Shown: positions 9,097 to 18,800 of the stretch, piece by piece | Position numbering within the stretch: the stretch's first letter is position 1 | How the letters are laid out: every line of letters starts with the position of its first letter | Source of the DNA: a virus | DNA: 20,283 bases | IMG/VR virus record: IMGVR_UViG_3300006738_000132 | Coordinates: 1-20,283 of that record | Strand: one strand, 5' to 3' | Program-made: the position numbers and the translations under genes | Notes under the pieces: generated by a model | The model's input: the letters and a program-made list of their open reading frames with translations, nothing else | What the model was told of the DNA's origin: nothing | Databases searched by the model: none

Positions 9097-10627
9097 ATTC
9101 TTCTACTCTGAATTTGAACGCATAAGGCTGTTCGGACCAAGAAGACAATGCATCATCATAGAAAGCAAATTTAAAAGCATATTCGTATCCCGGCTCTAAA
9201 AGCTTCATGTCAAAATCAAAATAATTACCAGAAACATCATATGATAATTGAGTATGTAAATCAGATCCGGTACCGTAGGAAACTGCTCCATAACCATCCA
9301 TTACTCTAAACACCCTATAAGAAGCGCTTATGATTGTGGTGCCTTCCGGAGTTGCATTTGCTATCGTATAAATGGTCGGACTCCAATTTTTATTTCTGAT
9401 ATATAGATTGAATCTGGCTGTTTCATCATTACGATACTTGTTTCTTAAGTTGGTAATATTCATATAGTATACTGGCTTTGTAACCGTTTGAGCAGCTTTC
9501 AATATTATTGGCTCAATTGTACCAGTAGTATATTCAACGCTAGAACTGTGCCAAACATCGTAAAGTGTTGAGGCAGTTGTGGCAGCGGCGCCAGATATTG
9601 CAATGGAGGCAGTATAAATACCTGTGGTCTTAAGGCCGCCCGTAATATTTGTATTTCCATCATACAATACTAATTTGGAACCGCTGGGTGCTGAATCATG
9701 GGGCGCGGATCCGGAATACAAACTTACCAATATTAAACCTGCTTTTATGCCAGGAATATTTACGAGCTTTCCCCTAACGTAGTTATAAAGATAAATTACA
9801 TTCAAATTATCTGTTGCTGGTGCCAAAGAACTACTATAATAAAAATTTCCTCTGTCATCTTTTGTTGTTGAATTCCAGCGTGCCTCAATTACTGGGCGCT
9901 TAAAGAAATACTGTGAACCTCTTGCGAAAAAACGCTTTGTATAATATGATTTTGTGGCGCCACTTACATTGTGAATAACGCTACCGCTATTTTCACCAGT
10001 CGAACTAGAGAAATAAGCTTCGTAGCTTTGAGATAGATATATCCCAACGCCATAATTGTTATAATCTCCAGTAATCCATTGCTCTACAGACGGAGTAATA
10101 TCAATCTCAAGATCTTCTAAACCAGTAGTAAATGACTGACTATAGGCACGCTCGCCCTCAGTCGCGGCTGCACCGGTAAGAAAATCGCCACCAACATTAG
10201 TCCAGAGCACCCCTTTAGATGCAGACAGCCAATTGGCGCCAGTATTACCTTTTGTCTCGTCTTTGTATGTTTCTAAATCGAGGCCGGCGCCTTCTTCCCA
10301 AGACCGAGATACGAGTGCGACAACCAACTTATAATCTTCTGGAACTGTTTTTGAGTGTTGAGCATTGGATATCCGTAAATAAAAACTTACACTACCGCTA
10401 GCGGGAACGATTCCCGCTGTTCTATCAGAAGAAATATCAGTTATCGGAAATTTCATAAGAACTCTGGAAAGTTCTTGGGAACTGGTACTTTGGCGCGCGT
10501 AGACTGAAAACACCTCTACAACATCGGCGTGGCCCATATTGGAACCGGTACCTCGCGTCTTTAAATTTGACTTATAGGCATTAACAATAGTTGTATCAGC
10601 CGAAGCTGTATAATGTTTTAAAGCCAT
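9086..10627 (-). CDS. Tail protein with N-terminal DNRLRE/CBM96-like beta-sandwich, 513 aa
   Basis: Residues 1-253 follow the pattern of the DNRLRE (CBM96-like) domain: an opening ADTTIVNAY near 10-18, LMKFPITDIS near 57-66, VVALVSRSWEEG at 102-113, IDITPSVEQWITG at 175-187, then GVGIYLS at 193-199 and a closing segment KRFFARGSQYFFKRPVIEAR at 231-250. Residues about 275-513 form a second beta-rich part rich in Tyr, Thr and Ser, with SYDVSGNYFDFDMKLLEPGY near its end; I know no functional assignment for it. I see no signal peptide or membrane segment. The gene sits where a P2-like operon would pass from J directly to I. Its ATG shares one base with the stop of the J-like gene (TAATG), and its own end overlaps the giant gene by 11 bases, so the three genes look translationally coupled. 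Inferred role: adaptor, or sugar-binding partner of the giant arm. The beta-sandwich call is fairly good; binding activity is not shown. Confidence 0.85.
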   Translation of the reverse strand: MALKHYTASADTTIVNAYKSNLKTRGTGSNMGHADVVEVFSVYARQSTSSQELSRVLMKFPITDISSDRTAGIVPASGSVSFYLRISNAQHSKTVPEDYKLVVALVSRSWEEGAGLDLETYKDETKGNTGANWLSASKGVLWTNVGGDFLTGAAATEGERAYSQSFTTGLEDLEIDITPSVEQWITGDYNNYGVGIYLSQSYEAYFSSSTGENSGSVIHNVSGATKSYYTKRFFARGSQYFFKRPVIEARWNSTTKDDRGNFYYSSSLAPATDNLNVIYLYNYVRGKLVNIPGIKAGLILVSLYSGSAPHDSAPSGSKLVLYDGNTNITGGLKTTGIYTASIAISGAAATTASTLYDVWHSSSVEYTTGTIEPIILKAAQTVTKPVYYMNITNLRNKYRNDETARFNLYIRNKNWSPTIYTIANATPEGTTIISASYRVFRVMDGYGAVSYGTGSDLHTQLSYDVSGNYFDFDMKLLEPGYEYAFKFAFYDDALSSWSEQPYAFKFRVEEYEY

Positions 10628-12435
10628 TATCTAATTTTTCCTTTAATATCCACTCCCGGGTATTTAAGTTCTGCAACAGCATTTTTCGGAATGACAACAT
10701 AGGTTCCGTCCGGAGACATATTTTCGTTGATATCAAACTGTACACCAGAATAACTCGATGCAGTTCCCGTTCCACTTTTGTTTATTATCTTTACTTTAAC
10801 AACGTCAAGAACACCCTTAACTTTGTTCAATTCAGTAAAGATGTCTGTCGTATACACTGGCTCGCCGATATAGAAACTATTACTATAACGTGATTGTAAT
10901 TGTGCTACACAAGCTTGCAAAACATCATATTTATCAACACCAGTAGTTGGGGTAATTATAAACTCAATCCCAAAATTAATAACAAAGGCATCTAGAATAT
11001 CAATAGTATCAGTTATCATTCTATATTTGTTAAGCCATGTTTTTAAATTATCTTTTATAGTTGAATTTGCAGTTGTAAGTTTTTTAAATTTATCTTCAGA
11101 AATAATATACATATTCAGATTTCGTTTTCTTGAATCCGGATCTCTTTGAACAGAACATCTTTTAATAGAGCCAAATTTGCCCGGCATGCGATATGCCAAA
11201 TTTTCATAATCAGCCTGAGTTACTGCTCTATTCTGTGTCGGGAAGGTGTCGAAAATTCTTCTTTTAATCTCGCTTGTAGTTGCGTTTGTTACATCGCCAA
11301 CTATGGGCTCTTCATTCGTTATCTCAACAGATGATAAAATTGTATTAACAGTTCCGACATTAAGCGATTGTCTATCTTTAAACTCTAGTATGGCGTTTGG
11401 AACTTGTGTTAATGTATTTACTGCTAAATTGGAATTAACAGGATTGGTAACTCGATATGTTACATTCAACGTTGTGTTCGCGGGAACAATTCCCAGACTA
11501 TCATTTTTGCTTAATCTTGTTGGATCAAATGTGGTATCGGTCACATAAGTTTTTGCAAAAATATCCATAGCTACAGCGCCAGGATCAGCTATAACATCTG
11601 AGGCACCGGGCTTTCCGCTTCCAAATTGAAGTACTGTCCGATTTCTACCTCTTTCTACAACAAATTTTCTTGATACTAAATATGGCTTTAAAACTGATGG
11701 TACATTGTCGGACTTAAAGTTAATATTGGATACCTCTTTAAAGATCATGTCTTGTGATAGATTGTCTACTTCAAAATATTCTTTTCCATCTGAATCGATG
11801 ACAGAAACAATTTCTGAAATATTTTGAGTTCTTAGCCCGATTTTAAAAAATCTTTCATACGCACCTACCGTTAATTTTTCACGACCAAAAAAACCAGATA
11901 CTACATTTCCATATGCCTTGATCGCATAATATGTTGGGGCGCCCGTAGAAGTATTTGTTCTTGCAGCAACAATCGGATTTTGAGGCGCATTAAAATCAAC
12001 ATTCTCGGTGAGAACAAAATTTAATCCAGTATCCGATGTAAATCTAGAGCCACGCTTCATAATTGGAACATAATCCTTGTCTGGTCCCAAACCAGTTGAT
12101 GAAGCTGGTACCAACACATATATTGCAACTTTACCGAAAGTTGATGGTCGGCCAGTATATTTATATCCTAAAATTCTGCCTTGTCTTAAGACATTATCAT
12201 ATTGATACGCAGTATCTAGAAATGTCTCATTAACATTATAATCTAAATAGAAAGAAAGCTGGTCACCAACGTAAGCGACCGCATCAACCATCATGGCCCC
12301 AAAGGAGCCCTCACTAAAATCTTGGAAAGTATCAGGATAGAGACGCTCCGCTATTTGTACAAGATCCTTGCGGATTGAATTAAATTCTCTATGAGTATAA
12401 TCAATAGGAACTATCTTTTTCTGCTCATCGGCCAT
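10627..12435 (-). CDS. Baseplate wedge protein, gp6/gpJ-like, 602 aa
   Basis: This is the wedge subunit that forms the ring around the hub in contractile tails. The N-terminus (about 10-107) has the family pattern: DYTHREFNSIRKDLVQIAER, then FGAMMVDAVAYVGDQLSFYL and NETFLDTA. Around 403-423, NRAVTQADYENLAYRMPG is typical of the Baseplate_J core, and about 522-550 (IGEPVYTTDIFTELNKVKGV) is the usual C-terminal J element. At 602 residues it is close in size to T4-type gp6 (about 660) and about twice P2 gpJ (about 300), so it is better seen as gp6-like. The start is supported by a strong GAGGG at 12442-12446, six bases from the ATG. It follows the gp25-like gene by 16 bases, the classical order. 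Its stop overlaps the next start by one base. Confidence 0.93.
   Translation of the reverse strand: MADEQKKIVPIDYTHREFNSIRKDLVQIAERLYPDTFQDFSEGSFGAMMVDAVAYVGDQLSFYLDYNVNETFLDTAYQYDNVLRQGRILGYKYTGRPSTFGKVAIYVLVPASSTGLGPDKDYVPIMKRGSRFTSDTGLNFVLTENVDFNAPQNPIVAARTNTSTGAPTYYAIKAYGNVVSGFFGREKLTVGAYERFFKIGLRTQNISEIVSVIDSDGKEYFEVDNLSQDMIFKEVSNINFKSDNVPSVLKPYLVSRKFVVERGRNRTVLQFGSGKPGASDVIADPGAVAMDIFAKTYVTDTTFDPTRLSKNDSLGIVPANTTLNVTYRVTNPVNSNLAVNTLTQVPNAILEFKDRQSLNVGTVNTILSSVEITNEEPIVGDVTNATTSEIKRRIFDTFPTQNRAVTQADYENLAYRMPGKFGSIKRCSVQRDPDSRKRNLNMYIISEDKFKKLTTANSTIKDNLKTWLNKYRMITDTIDILDAFVINFGIEFIITPTTGVDKYDVLQACVAQLQSRYSNSFYIGEPVYTTDIFTELNKVKGVLDVVKVKIINKSGTGTASSYSGVQFDINENMSPDGTYVVIPKNAVAELKYPGVDIKGKIR
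10639..10644 (-). promoter_or_regulatory. Probable ribosome binding site of the 513-aa gene, inside the J-like gene
   Basis: AAAGGA on the minus strand lies 11 bases before the ATG at 10627, within the last codons of the J-like gene. The spacing is longer than ideal, but the start shares a base with the upstream stop (TAATG), so re-initiation by the same ribosomes is likely. Confidence 0.5.
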
Positions 12436-12441
12436 AAAAAA

Positions 12442-12446
12442 CCCTC
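12442..12446 (-). promoter_or_regulatory. Ribosome binding site of the gp6/J-like gene
   Basis: GAGGG on the minus strand, followed by six T before the ATG at 12435. It is among the strongest ribosome sites in the window and fits high expression of a protein needed in six or more copies per baseplate. Confidence 0.75.
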
Positions 12447-12451
12447 AATTC

Positions 12452-12820
12452 TTAAATAGTAAATTGTAATAAATCTGTCGTGCCAATTCTGGGGATAGAA
12501 TACTTAATGGATACTGATAGCCGATTCATGTCTTGGTCGGCTGCATCAAACGATACGCGTTGGATCTTGACAAATGGCATATACTTCTTAGTTTGCTCTC
12601 TTATTCTTAAATCTATGTCGCCATAAGTACTTTGGTCAAATTGTCCAAATAAATAGGTTTTCATGCCGACGCCGTATGCAGGATCCATAACTCTTTCTCC
12701 AGGAACAGTAAGAATTAACATCTTAAAATTCTGTTTAATCGCCGCCCTCATTGTTTTAAGCAAAGCGTAACCGTCACCCGAATCTTGTGTTATCGGCAAT
12801 TTTGGTGCCAAACCAGCCAT
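12452..12820 (-). CDS. 25: Baseplate wedge protein, gp25/gpW-like, 122 aa
   Basis: This is a small wedge protein of the GPW_gp25 family, which joins the J/gp6 ring to the sheath and hub in phages, type VI secretion systems and contractile injection systems. The diagnostic segment is TVPGERVMDPAYGVGMKTYL at residues 38-57: the Gly-Glu-Arg of the family is at 41-43, Asp-Pro at 46-47, and the glycine-containing turn leads to LFGQF at 57-61. A helix (about 18-33) precedes it and an alternating beta pattern (about 85-110, RVSFDAAD and SVSIKYSIP) follows, as expected. Length fits the family (about 110-140). Older names call it a lysozyme, but the family is structural. The start is supported by GAGGT at 12829-12833, eight bases upstream. 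The J-like gene directly downstream strengthens the call. Confidence 0.95.
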   Translation of the reverse strand: MAGLAPKLPITQDSGDGYALLKTMRAAIKQNFKMLILTVPGERVMDPAYGVGMKTYLFGQFDQSTYGDIDLRIREQTKKYMPFVKIQRVSFDAADQDMNRLSVSIKYSIPRIGTTDLLQFTI

Positions 12821-12828
12821 ATTATATT

Positions 12829-12833
12829 ACCTC
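12829..12833 (-). promoter_or_regulatory. Ribosome binding site of the gp25-like gene
   Basis: GAGGT on the minus strand lies eight bases before the ATG at 12820, in the 32-base gap between the 2,267-residue gene and the gp25-like gene. This gap is the longest non-coding stretch in the window. It holds no recognisable terminator hairpin, so the two genes are probably co-transcribed. Confidence 0.75.
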
Positions 12834-12852
12834 GTTACTATAAATACTATTA

Positions 12853-15800
12853 TCATTCAATTTCGCACACATTTCCGTCAGCATCAAACGGATTAGTTCT
12901 TAATCGACCTCGCATCCACCATGGTACTTGTCGAAGTCCCGGATCTGGTCTTAAGTGCTGTCTTAGTTTCTTTCCTATAATTTCACTAGGACTATCGAAA
13001 CCTTCAAAAATCATATTAGGCTTCAGTTGCTTCGAACCATAGAAGGACATAAACAATTTCTTAATCCTAGATCTAGCATTTCTGAGTATTTCTTGGCTCC
13101 AAAAATCATATTCCACTACGCCAAATCCTGCTAATGGATTAAAGGTAGTCTCTGGAAGGCGATCACGGAATGCTGCCCAAGCGCCATCTGGGGCATCGGG
13201 GCGTGTGCGCAACTCGGCGCCTGTGATAATTTCGATTGGTATCTCACTACTATACGTAACATCCTCTGGTTCTGACCACGGGAACGGATCGCGAACGCTT
13301 TTTGTAAATTCGACTTCAACAACAACTGGCTCGCCGGTGTTGAGATCGCGAAGCGGTTCTTTAATTATATTAACCTGCAATCCGGGTTTGGCGCTAGTAT
13401 CAAATCTCTGTATTAATCCTTGGACCTGCTTCACGGGATTTGGATTTACGATATTCCAAAACGTTTCATTACGCTCAACAGTTAATTCACCTATAGAGGG
13501 TAAAATTCCCATATCATTATAAATCGCTGTCAAGCCAGTTAATTTATTTAATGGAAATATATATTCGCTGACGAGTTTAAATTTCTCATCGTTTTTCAAA
13601 ATATTAATCAAACAAAGTAATAATTTACTATCACCCTCAAGCTTAGCAAATTGGCTAAGTGGTAAATCTAAGGCATCAACCTCAACAGATGTTATTTCAT
13701 ATTTGGTGCCATCGATTACTATAGAGAATAATAGACCATAGCGAACGCCCAATTTGCCAGTTAAGCCAACCGAATTTCCGCTTTCATCTTTAACAATCTT
13801 AAGTGAGCCCGGATACACATCTGAAATATTTTGTGCCTGATCTGAGGTACCTCTAATCTGATCATATGCCGATTCAGGCGCTTTCTTTTGTCCGTTAATA
13901 GAAATATATTTCTCTAATATAAATGGGCCCTCTGTTGCAGCAGCTATCCTTTTATCTTGATCATCGTGAACCCATTCCGGAACATCTCCAATTGGTAGTG
14001 ACATTTTATGAACCAACGGATATAATGTATCATGAAGATCCTCGGTATGTTGTTGCCCGGTCATCCACACAAAATCTCCGTTATCATCCAATATTACATG
14101 GTAATAGCCTATATATTCTTCGCCAGCCCTTAAGCCAGTTTCATCTTTATCTTCTCCAATTACAAATTCGCCTCCATAGGTGTAATAATATCTTGGGGCG
14201 CCAGTAATATCTGTCGTTTCTGTACCCACATCGATATAATTTATCGTGAATGAACCATCCGGATTCATTGCCTTATTCAAAGTGAGGGCACTATCAACAG
14301 TCATCTCTTCTAATAAATAATAAGCCATATCTTGTACTTCTGGATGCCATCCGAGCTTATCCATATTATCTGTGAACTTGGCCGCCATAAAGTTTACTTG
14401 CTCGACTACCAACTCTTTAAGGATTATTTTGGCATCTTCCTCGGTGGCCCTAACAGCCTCTAAATTCTTATCTAATCTATAGGCCCCTAGTGTTTGAAAA
14501 AGCCCTGCATCGCCAGTAAGTTTTGCAGTCAACAAATCATCCCGAAATGGATAGTCATATTCTGCTTGCATATCATTAAGTCTAAAAAGAGCATCTAAAA
14601 CTGCAGGCGGGGGATCCTGTATATCTCCGCTATCGATAAGCATTGCATACATTTGTACCGATTGTTCCAAAAATGCATACCAAAATTCTTCATCTTTAAA
14701 AACATTAAATAATTCCCAAAGAGGAGGTTGTGCATCTTTAAAATGACTTTCCATAACTTCTATAATGTAAGAAGCATAAACAGAACTAAGTACCTCCGGA
14801 CAACGCGGCGCAAACTTCATAAATGTTGGAAATCCTTTGATAAAATGTGCGCAAACATATATTCTGATGGCCGCCGTAATAAGCCCTACCATACCAGCTT
14901 TTGCAGGACGCTGTAAAATTCTATTATACGGTAATTCTAAGGCGCAAACTGAATCAGATTTCAATCTTTCATCTTCCGGAATATTCGGGTATAGATCATC
15001 AATCATCTTTTGAATTTGTTCGAAATCAATTAGATCGGTTTTCGTTGGCTCGCACGGATTTGGTTCAGGGAAGAATGCATCTATTAATCCAAGCCACCCT
15101 TCTGGCTGCTGCGGTCTAACATGAAATGCGGGACGAAGAAACATCCCTCCGAATGTAGTAGGATCTAAATAGATCACCCTTACATCATCCATTGTGCCGC
15201 CGGCTAAAAGAGTATTATGCTGATTTAAACTGATGCCCAATACCATATCTTTTTCGGTGTACCCGTATTCCTCGCCAAATAAAACTTGCTTTGCTTGATG
15301 ATACGGTACGAAATTAGTAGGATCATTGGGATCTGCAATTCCATACGTAAAATCTTTTGGAGACAAGGTGTCAAAGCTGGCGCCATAAGCCCATCCACTT
15401 TTTTCTTTTGCATTAATATCGGCAACGGTCTTGAAGAACGTATCTAAAGTATTTTCTATAAATTCAGATCTAAAAGTTTTGGCTGCAGCCAGGGAAGGAC
15501 CAGCGCCATTCTCTTTCTTTATTAATTCTGATAACAAAATAGTCGGAGGCTCATAAGCTGCCTTTGTCTGGAAGGAATTCATAAAAGCTGGGTAATCACT
15601 CAAAAACTCTTCACCCACAACATCAAGGGTATTGTCCGCAGCTATAAATTCATATTTAAGGGGATCTAAAACATCGTACTCGACACTTCCAGCTACCATG
15701 GTGTTGCCAACATCAATTTTACTTTCGAGCATCTGGCGCCCAACGCCGAGAGTACCTTCAAGCAAAGATTGTACGGTGGTGTCGTCTTCGTTAACAACGT

Positions 15801-18800
15801 CAAGAAGTTTCGCATGAGGTGATTCAGCAGCCTCTAAGTATACGTTTACATTGGCCGCCATGTTAAACCTCTCGATGATTTTTATTCTTACGTTATCATC
15901 TGGTCGGTTGGCGATTACTCCATCTTCATTTTCTACCAGATCACCAAAATAGGTATAAATATCAAACCCATATGAATATGCTGACTCTGGTTCGATGCCC
16001 GATGCCATACCTTTAGCGTTATCACTAAATGATAAAGTTATATCAGGATTTGCCTTTCTTCCCTTTATCGTAAACTCAACTTCCTCAATTCTTCCGAATT
16101 CGGGGATCCCAGCATCTTCATTAATTATCGGCTCCATTTCGACATTATAGCCAAAATCCGGAAGTGCCACCAAATCAACATTAGAACTAAAACTGCCAGA
16201 AAAAACACCCAATTCTTCTAATGTTTTTGTCCAGCTTTCATCATCTTGCCAATCATTATTTAAATCAACTTTTGCTAATGCAAATTTTTCAACATCATTA
16301 ATCCCATTTTGTAAATATGCGGCAACTTTCGTTGGGAAAGCTCCCCGCTGAAGTTGTAACATGTGAGGTGCTGCCATCACCGCAAATAAAGGGTTAAGTG
16401 CTGACATCGCCAGCATCAAATATTGATCTGGCTCCCAGGTTCCATAAAAATCGACGTAAGGGTGTACCGACATGCGCTTGAAAGCCACATTGATCATATG
16501 CGCTGTCAGTGGATTACCCATAGTGTCCGATAATATCATATTTAACATTCCCCAATCAGATGGCATTGGCCCGGATCCAAGCATGTCAGTTAAAAAATCA
16601 ATTTTAAGTTGTTCTAAGGTAGCACCAAGACCACCGACAACAGCCGTTGCCGCCACTTCTGATTCATATGGTATCAGTCCGTTGTCACAGCCAGGATCAG
16701 AAACAAGGGGGGGCATGTTATTTTCTAGAAAACCATCTAGATTCTGCATAATAGAACTAAGATCGCCCAAGTCATCCTTCATTTGATCTTGTAAATTGTC
16801 GCACATTTCTCTTGCTTGTCCTGCTGTTGCTCTTCCACACAAAAGATCGGCCCTTAATTCACAGAATTGTTCTAATAATTCTGGATCAGCACAAATTGTA
16901 GGATTAGCTGGTGTTGCATCGTTTTCTGGCAATTGATCTGTGTAATCCTGTAAATTTGATCTGAACGGGGCCGGCATTAAATTGCCTATATTTTTAAAAA
17001 AACTACCGATTGCCTCTTTGTTGGGAATGGCAGATCTATAATCTGGATACTCATACTCTATAAGACTATCTACGATATCAAGCATATCATTGGCAGGATT
17101 ACCCAAAAAAGCGTTAATTAATTCTAATTGCGTCAAAGAAGATGAAATATCTTCAGCAAAGGCAAGTGTTTGTTGTTCGTCAGCTAGTGCTGCAGCGCCA
17201 ACACCCAAAGAAGAAACCAATTCAACAACAGCACTATCAACAGTTTCATCATCAGCCTCTTCCCCACAAATTGACTCTCTAATCATATCTTTAAGCACAT
17301 TTGGGTTTCCAGACGCTAATGCTGTTGTAATATCACCAGATTCTACGGCATTAGAGATCGCATCGCCGACAGCTTCACATACTTTAACCAACAATTGCGT
17401 TAATATTTGCGTGATTGCCGCGTGAATCATTTTCTCAAGAGCTTCAAATAAAGCCCCGAACAGATCTGAAATTTTAGGAATCCACCCAAATGGATTAACT
17501 AATTTCGGCCACACAACATCATTAATATCTCTGCAGAACGGATTCGGCAATTCTAAGTTATGCATGAAATCTGCTACGTCAGGATTAAGAAATGGAGTAG
17601 TAGGGCAATCCACTGCAAGAATAGTATTAGCAACTAATTGCGCGCCAGGGAATTTGTTTAATTCATCCAATAATGTTAATAAGTCATCCTGATAAGCCTC
17701 CATGATGGCACTGACATAAGCTTCCATGGCAACTCTAACACTAAATTGAGAACCAGTGCCCCCACTAACAATATCATATCGTTGAGCTAGCGTTCTTCGA
17801 GTAGATTTATAAGCGATTTCCACGTCCTCGGAAGATGTACCATAAGCGCTTGGACTTTCTGTCTTTTCTTGTTCAGAAAGGCTATCGTCAGTCCAGGGTT
17901 TTACCAAAGAGACGCCGGCGCCTATCGCATCTGAAATTTGTTGATTGATGAGTTCATCGTCAAAAATCTCACCTTCTTCTAATTTTTTTAAGGCTAATTG
18001 TTCTATTTCTGTCTGCCGGCTTGCTTCAAGTTCAGAAAATAAAACACCAAAATTATTAATTGACATTCCCCGCACGCCACTCTCAGTAACAGCACCCAAA
18101 GCATCTTCAAGGGTAAGCCCACCCATCAAGCTTGTCATTGCTTGCATAAAAGTATCAAATAAGCCACACATTTTGATATCATCAAAACCTTCAGACCATA
18201 ATTTATCTAATTGTTCTTCTCCAGTTGACGTGAAGCTCTCGGCGCCGGCATTAGCCATCCTATCACAGAAGTCTTCAAAAGGCGCCGAAGAAGTTTCAAG
18301 CGATTGATGTTCTTGCTCCTGGGCCATGGCATATATATCAGCTTGCTCTTGCGCTGGATCAGTATCGTCTGAAGAATCGGGATTCGGCGTTACCCCCATA
18401 TCAATATCTTCTTCAGTTTTTTCTAAAAGAGAAGCTTTACATGCTGACTCGTGAAATTTATATGCAATTGCATCACCAATGCTAAAGACTTCATCAAGAA
18501 TATCTTGACCAAGCTGTTTCCCTTCTGCCGCTAAAGCCTCCGCGACACAACTAGACTCCTCTTCCGATGTTGTATCGCTTATATATACTTCTGGATAAGT
18601 ATACTTAATAACAAACTCTGTCCAGGGCATCGGAATTCGAGCGGTAAGATCAAGAACCATTTCGTTTAGTTGGGTAAAATAAGCCATGGCTGTTGAATCT
18701 TTCCAGGCTGACTGGGCCCTTAGCTCATCCAGCTTGTCCGTCATGACAACGGCCACATTATTACAACCCTCAGTAAAAAATAAAATTTTCTTTAAAACAT

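Noticed and set aside
12452-12820. Lysozyme activity for the gp25-like protein
   Set aside because: The old family name suggests it, but the family is structural and no catalytic site of a known muramidase is visible.
12839-12846. TATAAATA, the T4 late promoter core, and further copies near 8270, 8567, 9613 and 15952
   Set aside because: These copies lie on the plus strand and would drive antisense transcription. Several of them encode the common Ile-Tyr-Thr run on the other strand, and the sequence is AT-rich, so chance is enough.
17945-18307. A 120-codon open frame on the plus strand, and similar ones at 17090-17425, 13205-13522, 10591-10893 and 5906-6160
   Set aside because: They lie opposite well-supported minus-strand genes, their translations are Ser/Pro/Ile-rich without domain character, and none has a convincing ribosome site or operon partner. 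They are antisense shadows.
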